A stretch of 64,000 nucleotides of DNA from the NCBI RefSeq assembly GCF_000006565.2, contig NC_031474.1, positions 806,001 to 870,000 on the forward strand, in the 5' to 3' direction. Of the stretch, positions 1-13,200 are shown piece after piece. The DNA comes from Toxoplasma gondii ME49. Lineage: Eukaryota > Apicomplexa > Conoidasida > Eucoccidiorida > Sarcocystidae. A program made the translations under genes and the position numbers. The notes under the pieces are model-generated. The model was given only the letters and a program-made list of their open reading frames with translations. It searched no databases and had not been told where the DNA came from. The stretch's first letter is position 1, and each line of letters begins with the position of its first letter.

Positions 1-35
1 ATGAAGCCGCAAAAAAGCCGAAACCCGGGACTTAC

Positions 36-845
36 GAGCTCCTTCATGATGGCGATTTCCTGTCTGAAGCGTTCCAAGTTTTTGACCTGGCTCTTGCTGA
101 TGGTTTTCACGGCGCGCATTTGTCCAGTGTCCTTCTTGCGAGCCTTCGAGACCGAGCCGTAGGTTCCCTGGCCGAGCGTCGCAGTGTCAATTTCATAGAA
201 GTCGGTCAATGCACCAGTGTTCTCCAGAATGAACTTGGAGCGGTCGATTCCGCCTTCCTTGTCCCGCGAGATTGGCGCCTCGGCGACTTGGCGGCTGTCG
301 CTCGGGTGTCGAATGACGTGGCGCGAGTGAGCCTCATCCCTCGCGGCCGCGGCGCCGGCACCGGGGCTGGGCACGCAGCGCTTCCCAATCCCCGAGGCCG
401 GGGACCTGCCCGTGACCGGAGAAGCCCCAGTCCCGCCTCTGTGGGACTCGGGGGTCGGCGTGTATGGCTGAGGCGAGAGTGTGGCGGTTGCCGAAGTGCT
501 TTTGGCGCTCTGCGACGGCTTGCTCTTCTGGGTGGAGGTGCTAGAGAAGAGCCCAGCGCCTCTGGATCGGCCTGCAGACGTTCGTCCGGAAGAGCTCGAG
601 CGCTGGTCCCCTGCCTCCGAGCTCGCCGGGGACGTCCCCCGCTGAGACGGGGTGGGCGCCTGCAGGCGGGAGCTCATGTGAGGTTGTCCAGCGACATGGG
701 GGTGGCGAGAAGAGACTTTCCGGTCCGCCGGGGACGCCGACTGGCCTAAACGAGCTACCCCGCTCGTAGAGCTAGAGTTCGGGTGGCGGGGGTCAGGAGC
801 TTGGCTCTGGGCTCCGCCGCGCTGCCGAGAAATCCGCCCTCCCAT
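36..845 (-). CDS. CDPK2A: Calcium-dependent protein kinase, first coding exon (partial, continues off left edge)
   Basis: This is the start of a Ser/Thr kinase of the plant-like CDPK family, which couples cytosolic calcium to phosphorylation. A long Ser/Pro/Gly-rich leader of about 210 residues precedes the kinase fold. The glycine-rich loop LGQGTYGSV lies at 150-176 (residues about 224-232), the ATP-binding lysine in AVK at 105-107 (about residue 247), and the start of helix C follows (FRQEIAIMKEL). The exon ends at 36 in phase 0 and the donor GTAAG occupies 31-35. The rest of the kinase, the junction and the EF-hands lie outside. Two in-frame starts exist, at 866 and 845. I chose 845 because it reads MGGRIS, an N-myristoylation pattern, with G at -3 and +4. 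The gene is divergent from the formin. The name CDPK2A is inferred from the loop sequence and from adjacency to FRM2. That it is a CDPK-type kinase is much surer than the paralogue. Confidence 0.82.
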
Positions 846-866
846 GACCTCTGATTGCTCGGGCAT

Positions 867-3800
867 GTAGCGAGGCGCCAGTGGAACCACGTGGTCGCTC
901 GGGAAATTCCTTACTAAAGAAACACGAAAAACAACACACAGACACAAAAAGCAACTGTAGAAGAAAGACGGCGGACCAGTGGAGAGGAAAAGAGAAGAAG
1001 ACGTGAGATGGCGTGGTTCAACCTCAAAGGGATTGCAATTCTCTGGTAGAATAAGCGAGTCTAGAAAACACTCTAGGCTCAAGGTGGTTGGAAAGGACCA
1101 GAGGAACTGCAGACCCCCGAGCACGGGTCCGAAAACTCTCAGACGAGATGCTTACAATTTGGGTTAAAAATACACAGAGAAGCGCCCGCAGAGTAAAGAC
1201 GCTGCAATTTTTGACTGAACGAAAGGGGATCTGAGCAAAAATTCACGAAGGGGTCTCGCATACGCAGCAAGTGGGCTTGCACGCGTCGGGAAAGGCACAA
1301 CAACTGTCCCAATTCCACAAAAACTGAAAACGGAAGACGAATGGCATGAATTCCGAACTCCGCCTAGCACAATTTCGTTGAGTTCGAGGTAAACCGCGTG
1401 GGATATGTCGGAATCACAGTAGAAGAAAGGAGCCGCGAGGAACTGTGTCGCTTCCGGGAAGAAGCACGTGTCAGAGAGAGCTCTTTGAGCGATGCAACCG
1501 ATTCCTCAATGCTTTTACGGGATCCGGTTCCGTGAGAAGGAAACGAAAGTCACGGCATTCGGGTCCGTAACGACTTCCCAGAAGGGGAATGAACACAAGG
1601 ACTCTTCTTGCACGTGAAAAGAAAAAAGGAAAACGTAGGAACGCCACAGCGCGACAGAGTCCGTCAGATTCAGAGGAAGCCAGCAGGAGACATCACCCAG
1701 CTCCAGCGCAGGCCTGGAACGGATATTCTCCTCGTTCGTTTCCGGAGAGACAACAGGAGGAGGCATGGGTTTTCGTTGTTCAAGCGATTTTGGAAGAAAA
1801 GCGAAAGAAATCAACCGCGAAAACGCTGCACGTCTCTAACTGCAGGGCAGAGGGGGGCAGGCGGTATATCTAGCTACCAACGGAAGCCCACAGGGATTTC
1901 CGCTCCAGGACTGTTCCCGAAAACGCAGAAGCTCGAACCACGGATAAGAAACGCGCACGGCTGCGCCGGAAGTTCCCGGAAGCTCTGCCTGACTAATTGT
2001 GGCGTCAGACACACCCCAGTGGATTGCTTGTCGCGTGAACAGAGATCAAAACCGCCGTGCAACCTAGCGCACATCGCCAAAAATTCATACTTGACGGCGA
2101 TGCACCAGCAAACAAAGCCGGTGCCTGACATCGACGCGGGCCGTAGAGACCACCAGAGAAAAATCACCGTGCGCGGCGACCCTCGAGGGTCGCGGTGTCG
2201 CACAGGACTAGGCTCTATCTGAACAGTCAGTTTAGGATGCACAAGCTAACAGCAACCACAAATTTCTGAAACAGTCGTATGCTCAACAACTTGGCTGCAG
2301 CACGGCAAACGAGAGAGGTGTGTCCAGAGCGCGAAAGCATCGCTACTCTTCCTCGCGGAAAGACCGAACGGCCCACGTGAATGCCGCTGGTCCGTACCAG
2401 TGCTTGCCAGGATTCTCTCAGTTCTCCGCGAAAGCGAGCAAAGCACTGCTCATGAGGGTCCCCTTATTCCTGAGACAGAATATTCATCGGTCGACAGCCT
2501 CGCTGATGTTGCTTCCATCTACTGCAGCAGCGGCTGTCCTCCGCGACTCAAACGCACCTCTCAGTTCTCCAGTTGGCGTTTCCTCGGGGCCGGAACAGCG
2601 GCGGGTTCGTGGGGTCGGGCTGGGGCTCGAATTCGAAATATCGGGGTTTGCGTGCGAGTAAACCTCCCCAAAGTGAAGGGGAAACATCCGTTAAGATTAA
2701 TAAAATACGTTGGAAGTCCACGAAAGACCAGTACGGGGACAAAGGGCAGCGGGACGAACACTACGTTTTGGTAACACATACGCGTAAGCCATTGGACGCG
2801 GCCCCGCAGAGAGGATTCTTGAATCGATTTCCCTTACTGTCTTCCACTGCAGACATGCTCGTATTGCAGCTGGTGGTCCACCTTGGCATTTGCAGAGGGA
2901 CTACCCCTGCTTCGATGCTTATGAGGGTTATCAAGGATTGACGTTGGCGGAAAAAACCAGCAAAGAGCAAAAGCTGAACGACTACGTCGCACGATACCTG
3001 CATCTACCTAACGCCCCCAGCGCGGCGCATCCGCCACAACGAGTGGTCGTCGTACTCAAGAATAATCACGCGTCGACGTCGTCAAAATCCTGATCCTTGC
3101 GCAAAGCAGAACTGGAAATTTGACTGGGTGCAAAACCGTCAAGTTCTTGTGAAAAAAAACACTGTCGAGAGAAGATGGAGCGGAAGGGTACGCGAAAAGA
3201 CGGTAGGGGTTTCTCCCAGAGGATGCGAGCCAGCATCATCCGGCAACGACAGTGATCTTACCCGCCACACGAAGGTCAACATCACTTTCGCAGAAACGTG
3301 CACCCTGGGTCTCTACGTTCACCTCGAATCGGACGAACAGAGAAGACAGCTACATCTGGCATCATACTATGCTTAGATTATTTGGTGCCGACACAGGCGA
3401 CCTTCACGGTGCCACCAGGCCGGCTCGATATCCCCACTGCCCCCTGCAACCGGCAAACGCAGCGGGACGTGCAGTTTGAAAGCTAAAACTAGATTTCCGC
3501 TGAATCCGGCGGCACGTGGCCAGCGAGGGATCCCTATTCACTTGCTCTCGATGATTTAATGTTACTTCAGATTCGCAGTATCCTCCAAGTACCCCCAATT
3601 ATGGTATTGGAGAAAGGAGGTTCGTAATGACTCTAGCACTCCAGAAACTCGTTTGTCCCATTGGTAGTACATATCCGAGGTGTTGCGCATGCTAATTTGC
3701 AAAGTATCCGGTTGGCAACAGAATTTAGGTCTCCAAATCGACCGTGTCCGTGTGCAACTTGCGGGATGCTGTGCGTGTGTGTGTCACTGAAACCATGGTC

Positions 3801-6800
3801 TAACAATCGCTACACGAAGAATCCTTGAGGGATGCAGTTGTAGGAAGCAAGCATCCTGCAAATAAGTACTCGTGGATGGATAAGCGATCCACCTTCAGGG
3901 AAGGCGATGGGCATCCTCTGCTGACTGTTCCTTGAGAGGAAATTAAGGTTGTCGACCTCCTCGCCACGCTTGCCAATTGTCCATCTCCCATCGTGGCACA
4001 GTGGAGAGGATGTTCTCCAGCGACAACCCCGTTCATCCTCTTGCTTTCGTTACTGCAAAAATTCAAAGAGGCAGAGGGGAGCCGGACGTTGGGGGAGAAA
4101 GCCTGACCATTACAGTTGCCACTGTGTTGAGGCCGACACACAGCCAGCGCTGCTCTGAAACAGGATATATGTGAGTGTGTGTGTCAAACCGCGTTCTGCC
4201 CTGTCCAGATTCTGCCAGCTACGATCCCGAGAAGCGTAGGACTTTACGAGAACAGAACTTCATTGGAGCGTTAATGTCATAAAGAAGGTGGTGATCGTAT
4301 TTGGCTAGTCTACGCTTCCGGCTGCTTACATGTAAAGTGTTCACTCGTAAGAGGGACAGATTCACGGTTCTTCGTTTCCAACTACAGTTTTACACCTTCA
4401 TTGCCTGAGCTGTCATTTCAGCAGGCCAAAAGTAATATATTTTAGCGTCTAGCGACAATCGCCGCGATCAGCGGGATTTCGAATACTTGATTCTTGACAA
4501 AGACTTCGCAACACTGTTTTTGCAAATTATTGCGGCTAGCCCATCATATTATAGACATCTTTCCTTTGTCTATTTCTACAAGGCCCTTGGACGCAGTAGT
4601 TTGAGTATCAGCGTCTTCGTTGTGGCTTCCGAAAATTTTAACCTTATCCACCTCTCCCAGCGACGCGATCTGCTCGCCTGTGAACACACCGTTAACCGGT
4701 TCTACCATGTTGCCAGAGGGTGACGGACAAGCGACTTCCTTCAGCCCGACGTCGCCGGGAGTGACATTTTACTATAGACAGCCTCAGTACACTGTGTGTT
4801 GCCTTCCTCCAGCTAGTTAGAGGCGTCGCAGCCTTTGAGAGCAAGGCGTTCATATCGGCATCAACTGATCACGGGGTTATCACCTTGCCTGGCTAAAAGT
4901 CTGATACTGTCCTCTCGCACCGACACGCAGACTAGAATGAGTGCTTGGTGCCCGTTTTACCATTCTGTGAATGATGCGGCGCTCTCTAGGAGACTAAGCC
5001 GGATCGAAGGAACTTGGGAAGCACCATAGAATAGTGCAGACTTTTAATCTGCTACCAGGATGACCAACCGAACGACGGTTATTGGCTCGACCATACAGGA
5101 GCAATGTATTCTGCAATGGTAATCGGGTGGTGAGCGTCTAAAGCACGGGCGCTTGGTGACAAAAACTCCCCGATATAGGAGACTGCTTCCGTTTAACCTA
5201 CCGCTTCAAGAGTTTTCTTTGAGATGAGAACTCAACTTTGAAGAGCCTTGGCTTTTAGTAAGTCTCAGCTTGACTGCACCTCCGGCCTAGCTGGTGATGT
5301 GCTCAAAGTTGCCCTGAGTACTGAGGTTTGTGCCACATCCCGAAGCCCTGGAAAAGCGCACAGGGCCTTACTATTAAGCTTAGCCTAATAGGAAGGGATT
5401 TTATGCCGTCTTAGATGTCTTGAAGAGCCCTAGAAGTAGCATTCGTGGCAACATGGTATACTGGTGTGGCGGGGCGGACAAGACATCCAAAAGAATAAGT
5501 CCGTCCATCTGTTCGGAGGAACATCAAATACCCCTAGGGCACACCGTTCTACCATATAATTCCATAAAAACCCTTCTACAGTCGAGAAGCTAACGAATGC
5601 CACTTCTATCGGAATTCGTCTGCTATTGTGCTTTCCTTACGGTGTGTGTTCGTCTCTAGGCTGGTGGGTGTGCACTCACGGGCTCGCCACTGTTTCCGGT
5701 GTGGTGTCTCCATGTGGCGTTACAAATCAGACGAAAAACCAATTCCAGAATGCTGACAAACTCATACGGGAACAAGTGAAGAATTGGGCCTCATTGCTGA
5801 TCAAGCAACTTGGATCTCTAACGGCAGGGTGTTCGTCGCTGTGTCGGTGCCCACTCGAAATAGGTTGTGCAAACTGCTTTTCGCAGCCATTCTGCGCTAT
5901 CGCTGAGAACAGCGGACATCCAGTCACACAGTCTTAGCCGGTTTTCTTCTTTTGTTCGGGGCCAACTGGAGGTGTCAAGTCGTGCTGCATCTTCGCTGTA
6001 TTTTTTGCATGGGCAAAGCTTGGGAAAAATGTAGTCGTCACGGATTTGCACATTGTTATTATGTCTGGGGCGCGACTGCCTCGTGTGTTTCGGTCACTCC
6101 TCTCTTCTCTTCGCATCTGATGCTCTCTCCACTCGTATATCTATAAAGACACGCAAACAGACTTTCTCATTTTAGCTTCACCACGCGCGTTCTCGTGACT
6201 GCTGGGTACATTCACTTTTCATAGTATAGGAGGCGGGCAGCTATCAACAGTTTCACTGCATCCGACGATTATTTCTCTCGGTTGTTTATTCTACCAGTAC
6301 CCTGTCGACTGCATTTTTAAAACCGTATTTTCGATACATTCTAGATTCTCGAGGAAGTCAATCATCTGTCAACACGCGCTTGCGGTCTCGCTCTGGGAGG
6401 CCGTCGCGTCTCTCACCATGCTATATCGACTGGACTCGCTGGCAGGGCTTCTTCTGTTGTCTCGTCCTATCTTCTTCCAGCGTCCGATTTTCCTCCTTTG
6501 GACGTTTTCCAGCGACACACTCCATATTATAGGTAAGTGATCTCACGAATCCTCGTTGCAGAGTTCGTTTTTCTGCCAGCACTTGAACAGGCAAAATGGG
6601 AGCCAGCGGGAATTTCGCTCGTCTCTCTTCCTCAGATCCGGCTTGATTGAGCTGTTCCGGTTTCACGTGATCTGGCAACTTCTGTGAAGACAATTTAGCT
6701 GTTCAGGTCTAGATCGTTTAGCTGCTCTGGCAGAAACTGCTTTGGCTGTTGCAGTGTAGGCCGCTTCGCTATCCGGGTGTTGGATGTTTAATTTTTTTAC

Positions 6801-7202
6801 TTTCCTGCGTGTCCGTCCTTGGGCAGAGTCTCAGTGGTACGTTTATTTTTTTGCTTTTCTGCGCACTCGCGGAGGGTTTTCCGAACCCAATCTCTTTACC
6901 CCCACTCGCCTTTGTCCCTCTTTTCCTCATACAAACCAAGACCTCTCGTGTTCCTGTTGTGTCACATGCTCACGAAAGAAGCGAGGAGCTTTTCCCAAAC
7001 CAGATCCGCACCCATCCGTCCTGCCAGTTGTTTTTCGCGTTTTGCCTCTCTGACAAAGCGAACTCCACGTTCAGCCACGTCGTCGCAAAGCAGCACTGTG
7101 TCACGTCGGTTCCCAGCGTCGTTTTGTCTCTTCTTCCTCTGCAGCTCCTCCGGTGTGCTGCTCGGTGATACGTGCGCAGGTTTTTGAGCGTCCCTGCGGA
7201 AC
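867..7202. other. 6.3 kb divergent intergenic region between the kinase and FRM2
   Basis: This stretch separates two divergent starts and should hold both promoters, both 5' UTRs and possibly UTR introns. Open frames of up to about 200 codons occur on both strands. They have no recognisable domain, overlap each other in several frames and lack family-like sequence, so I call no gene. CGTCTC (reverse complement GAGACG, the core of a motif reported in Toxoplasma promoters) occurs at 1831-1836 and 6407-6412. The section nearest FRM2 (about 6780-7170) is T/C-rich, as expected for a 5' UTR. An in-frame TGA at 7185-7187 closes the FRM2 frame upstream of its ATG. Confidence 0.5.
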
Positions 7203-10200
7203 ATGGAGAATTTCCGACCCGGTCCTGGGCTAGCCCCGCAGGCCAGGGCGCCACCAGCATGCCGTCGGAGCCGGCGTCGACAGGTGTCTCCATGCCCTTC
7301 GTTCGAGTCTGTCTTCGCCCCCCTTGTGCAAGGGGCGGGGCAGCCTTTTTCTGGGTGCATCCGCTCTCGCCTTTTGGGTACATCAGATATCGCTTTGTCT
7401 GAAGCTCTCTGCAGGCAGTCTGCGCCTGACTCCATGCCCTCGCTGACTCCGAGTAACCACTCTTCGCCGTCCATCGATCGCAGGGCGGCTTCTTTCTGCC
7501 CGTCTCCTTCGTTCTTTACCCGCTCCCCTCCGGCTGCCCCAGCGGCGACGAACGGCTCTGAGGGCGAGGATGACCCCTTCTGCCTGCCTTCGCCTGACAC
7601 AGAGGCCGACTGGGAGGCAAAGCGGTTTCTTCCCTCATTCTCAGATATTCAACGGGTGTTTGCGGACCCGCCGCCCAGACGTGCGAGGTCGAGTCGAAGC
7701 TCGCAGAGAAGCGGAAGCGTTCTCAGTGGCGCAGGCAGCGATGGAGACGAGCGATCTTCTTGCTCTTCGAGTCCCTCCCCTTTGCCCGCGACCGCATGTT
7801 GGAGAGGCTCCGATGCGTCGCTTTCAGATCGAGAGGGACAAGCCGAGGCCGCGTCTCCACGCTACTGGAGGCAAACAGTTGAGAAGGCGGGAGACATGCC
7901 CAACGCAAAACGCGTTCACCCAGTTCGCAGTCGGGTGCCCGACTTTACCACACAAGCAGCTCTGAATCATGGCCCTTCGGGCAGTCACAGCGACAGTGCT
8001 GAAGTCTGCAGGGCGCGGCCAGCGCAGTGGCCGAATTCGCCGTCAGCTGTCCCGCCGTTTCATCCCTATCGAGCTGGGTTGCCGGCTGTAGATTCTTCCC
8101 CTTCAGGTGCAAGATATGAGAAAACAGAATTGATGCGTCGGTCAGTGGAACGTGGACTACCGCACACCTCTACCTGTGGCGACGTCTCAGCCCCTGTCGA
8201 CTGTTGGGCTGCAGAAAGAGCAAGCTCTCCACCAGTTTCTGCGGTCGGTGCCTCCCCTGCTACGTCTCTAACTCCTCACAGTTCTGTCTCCCCTGCGAAC
8301 GCAGATCCCGACCGACCCTCGAATCAGTCTCCACTCCCTAAGTCCCCTCCTTGTCAACCGGGAGACGTCGATCCGGTTTCGGTCCATGGCGGCTTGCGGC
8401 GAACAACCAGTTGTCGGCCTACACCTGCTTCTGTCTCTCCGTATGCGGCGCCTTCCACGGTTGCGTTTTCTGCGCCACAGTGTTGTTTCGGAGACGAGGA
8501 GCCGGGCGGGAGGAGTCAAGTGGAGGTGCCAACTTCAGTCTCGGTTTCGAGCGGGCCTTCAAATGTCGAGAGCCGTTGGAGCAACTCTTTGCGGTTCAAC
8601 CCGCGCACGGGAAAGATTGAGGCGCCTCCGGAGGACGGCGAGGCTTCGAGGCATCGCAGCAAGGGGGCCATTTCGCCGTCGCTTACCCCGGATGGGGCTT
8701 TGCCTTCCGCTGAGACGAGCGGTTCGCTAGACGGCAGCCAAGCGTTCCCTGGGCGGTCCTCTGGAGCGGGCCCATTGAGGAAGTTGGAGAATGGCTTAGG
8801 GCCTCTTGGGGGCAAGGTGACGTTTCCTCCCAGACAGTCCACACTGTACGCGCTGCACGCGCCGCAGCCACACTCCCCCCCAGCAGTAACGTCTCCTGGG
8901 AATTCAAAGATGCGTCTCTCCTCGTTGGAGACAGGGCGCCCACATCCTCAGTGGCAGCTTCCCGGGGCGCCGATGGGTGGCTCGTCTTCTGGGCCGAAGG
9001 TTAGGCCCGGACGAACTGGCCGTGAAGACGCGGATTTGCATTCGTCGACGACGCCGCTTTGCGTGTCGCCCCAGCCCGTGCTAGCGCAGACTTCTGCGCG
9101 TGTGGCCCAAGCTGTGGCGGCCCCAGTTGAAGAGGAGACAGGTCGCCTCGACGGCAGCAGCGGGATACGAAGTGGTGTCGCCTCTGGAGGGCCTGCGACG
9201 CAGGGCGGTGCCAGCGTACTTGCAGCGTCACGAGCGACATGTCTAGCAAACGATAACGAAGTCAGAGGCGGGTACGAAACGAGGAGGCGGGACCACAGTT
9301 CGCACTCCCCTGATGCGTCTATCCCTATTCCTTCAGTTGCATGGCGGGGTCCAGGCGTGTTGTACGAGGCGACGGACGAGACACTGGCAGAAGCGGAAGA
9401 GCTCCTGGCCAGAAACGAAGCGAGGCGAAGCATCGCACGAGACTGGCCACCACGTGGGCACAGTTCACGCGTAAACGAGGCAATGACAAACTCGGTTACG
9501 AAGGCAGCCCGGCTGCCTGGCCTTGAGACCCCTGCACAGACTGACGCGTCCTCAGACCGTCGGACTGACGCTGTGCAGGTTCTACGTCTGTCTCCGGGCA
9601 TCGGAGATTCGTCCCCGAAAGCTGGCGTGGCTGCAGAGATTCTCCCACCGACCCAGGGCTCCATGAAGGCGTTGGCGACGAGGGGTTTGGGCATCGGCTC
9701 GCCGAGGTACGGCCTGCAGGCGGTGTCTCCGCCGCCGCCGGCTTGCGGGCCTGTGCCCCCCAGTCCCCTCGTTCAGACATGCCTCGTTGCGGAGAGACTA
9801 CTGGCGATGCGAACGCCCTGGAGGCTTCCCACGACATCGATTTTGAAGCGGAACAACATCATGGACATTGTCCTATACCTCGCCACGCTACAAAATCTGT
9901 TTCGGGGCCCTGGTCCTAGACGCGATGAACTGATTACCCGTGTGAAGAGAAGAAAGCGAATGAGCAGCCTGTTGTCGCAGCTGAGAGAGGAGTGCAGCTC
10001 AAGAGACGCATCTGCCTCACTCGTAGGTCCCAGCGGAAGCCTTTTTTTGCAGGAAATGAGAGACGGCGTCGAGGCTTCAGGGTCTCTTGGAGATACTGGA
10101 AATCGCGAGACGAGAGCGAAGACCGAAGCAGAGGGAGACAAAGGAACGGTGACGAAGCCAGGTGAGATCGATGCCCTAACAACTCTGCTCGATCAGGAAG

Positions 10201-13200
10201 ATATCGAGACCACGCGAACTGAGCTCGTGCGCCTCCAACAAAGACAGTTCGAACTGGTCGATCTACCTCTGCTGTCCGATTCGCCGTACTTGCTTCCGTC
10301 TCAGCAACAACAGTTAGTTCGGCGATTTCTCCAGATGACCCCGTCGCCAGCGAGCGGCTGTTCGGGTCTCGTAGAGTTCAACATTCTGTACGCGTACATT
10401 CGCCGAAAACGAGGCGGCTCGTTCGTCGACGTCCCCACGAGGAAGAGTAAAGACGCTTCCAGCTTGGACAATTCGTTCTTCCAGGACTGCGATGAAGACT
10501 CGCGCCCCCTAGGAGCCTCAATGCAGTTCATGCTGTCTCAGCTCGACGATACCCCACAGCATTCCAGGACATACAGCCATGCTGGATTCTTCGGTCCCAG
10601 CTGGAGCAGCGAAGACTCTGGGCGAGCCGGGAGCCGCGCCCCGGCTGGTTCCAACCGGCGGACGTCGTCCTCCTCTTCCTCGATTCTCTCGGACGATGTC
10701 ATGGGCGGCTTCAGGTTGGGCTCCACGATGAACCCAATGGAGGTGAAGGCGGCACTGCAGCTGGTGCGGCGGGCTGTCCAGGTCGCCGACATGGCCGCCG
10801 GAGACAAGGTTGTGCCTGAAGGGTCCGACAGGCCTGATGGAGCCCACGGAGATGTATCCTGGGACCAGTCGGTGAAGACTGTCTCTGAGGCCACGGCCGG
10901 TCTCATGAACCTGCTTGAGGAAGAAACGCAGAGCTTCCACACAGCTTGGACGGGTGGGGAGAAGAACAGCTCGAGTCGCCATGAAGACGGGAACTCGTTG
11001 GGGCTCGCAGATGTCCTCTCGGTCCTGTATCCATCCCCCCCGGTGTTCGTCATCTGGGATATCGTCCCCGCCGTCGCGGCCTGCTCGTCCCACGCCGGAG
11101 CGCCTCTCGGGACCCAATCTGCACACCGAGGGACGTCCCTTTCAGGGGGGCCAACTACTAGCTCCACCGACGCTTTGTCAGAGGGTCCGTCATGTGGACC
11201 TTCACATTCCCGATCGGGCTCCGCTGGTTCTGGATCTGTCTCAAATCCCTCCGTCGCCTTTTCGAACTCCGGCGGAGTCACAGCTCGCGCTTTGCGGCGA
11301 CGCACTGAGGCACCAGGTGGCCCTGGGGCGAGGGAGGGCTCCGGCGCCCTGGCCGCGAGCCCCAGAGGCGAGGGCGGACTGCACCACTCGTTCGGCCAAG
11401 GAGACGCAGTATCTCTCTCGGCGCCATCGGCGGCTCCTACGGGGTTCGAGGACTTTTACAGACTTTTTCGGGACCAGGTGCTCCGGTATCAGACCACTGA
11501 AGTCGGGGCGCCCACCCTCCAGCTCCTCGTGCACTTTTGCTCGTCGGTTGCCTTTTGGCTTCAACTCGACCGGCACCAGCACTTCGCCGTTATCAACATC
11601 GATCCAGGATGCGGGTTCCAGGGGCTCCTGCTTCTCGCCTGTGCGGCTCTCGTTCGGTCCAAATGGACGGCGGCCGAAGTCCTTCAGATGCTGCGGCGCT
11701 CGTCGATCGCAGCTCAGGATGGGGGCCAGCTGGAGCGCCGTCTCCGAGGGGGGGCTGGCTGCCTAACTCAGCAAAACGGAGACGCGAGCTGTAGGGCCGC
11801 GCCTGGGAGACAAGGGTCGGGCAGCGGTTCCATTGGGGGCCTCACGTCGCGAAAACTGGGAGACAAAGGCCGCTCCGGCAGGGCCAAGAAGAAAACGTGG
11901 GGAGTCATCTGCTGGCAAGATGCCGAGGAGTGGCCCCCGAGCTGCAGGCGGTATCTCCACTACTTCGACAGGCTTGTCAAGAGAGGCGGCGTAGAGGTAA
12001 GCACACAACAGTCAAGTCGACAACTTCGACTTTGTTGCTGTGTCTACTCAGACGATGTTTGGCGTTGGTAGGAGGAGGGGTAGAAGGGAGAAGTAGAAAG
12101 CGCTGCAGGCATATCGCACTCTTTCTCGCAAATTACGTATAAGTTGCTGAGACTAGCAGTGGAGAACTGTTCGGATTTTGATGCGTGAGAGCGTTTCTGT
12201 TCATTCACTGTTGGCGCCAGAGAAGGAATAACTCGATTTCACTGACATGTCTTTGCCCTGCTCTATACAAGTGCTAACCCTCTATTTCCCCTTTGTGGTT
12301 TTCGCGGTTTCTTCATTTTGATGTCTGCTTTTGTGTTTGGGAGTTCTGTGTACAGTTCACGGTGCCTCCGTCGTCGGCGGACGCAGAAGAAAGCGGGAGC
12401 AAGTCGGTGTCTCCGCCAAGCCCGCTGTCTCTCTTCGGGTTCCAGAGTGTAGGCGAGACGTCTCCGTTTCCGTCCCGAACCCCGTCGCCCACGAACTGCG
12501 GGCGCGAGACTCCGGGGCACAAGAAGTTCGGCGTTCCGTCTACTCCGTATCGCCTCAAAAACATCATCATGGAGAACTTCACACCGCCCGCAGAGCTGGT
12601 GTGTGTGGAGGTCTATGAAGTGTCTCTGTGCTTCGGCTGCCGGTGCCGGTCGGCCTCACCGCATGCGACCGTGGGGACGGAGACCCGCCAGCCGTTTGAC
12701 GCGAGAGGAGTCGAGGGATCGACAAGTCAGCGAGACTCGCTGGAGAGAAAATCGCGTGGGATAGAGAATTCACCGGCGGAGTCTTGCGCCTCGCCTGGGG
12801 CGCCTTCTCTCAGCTCCGGTGGATCGACGACCGCGTCGACGAGCGTCAGCGTGCAGAAAGAAGGCGAATCGTCAGGTGGTACATTTCTTTCGCCTCGACT
12901 GAAGTTGCCTAAAAACCTATTCAAGAAGCGCAGCGGGTCTCCTGGTGGGAACGACGGACTCGCGAAAGGGCAGGAGAAGGGCGAAGGACGCGCAAGCGCT
13001 CAAGGTGGTTCCTCCAGTTGCCTTGCATCTTCGGCGGGAACCGTGACGATGCACTCGAGCTTGTACGCCCATCCGTACATCAAGGCCCTCCGGCAGCAAG
13101 AACTCCTCTGCTCGAGGAAGACTGGAGCCAGCGCAGGCCTCCCCGACCGCGTTCCCTTGCTGCTGGAACCAGCGGGACCCCTTGGTCATTTAGTACCCTG

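Noticed and set aside
120..749. Plus-strand 209-codon frame over the kinase exon
   Set aside because: It is the shadow of the minus-strand kinase, whose frame contains clear kinase motifs.
1589..2242. Overlapping open frames of 94-204 codons on both strands in the divergent spacer
   Set aside because: No domain, no splice partners and several competing frames over the same bases. Chance frames are common in GC-balanced sequence of this length.
6962..7600. Minus-strand 212-codon frame at the FRM2 start
   Set aside because: Antisense shadow over the FRM2 5' end, without recognisable sequence.
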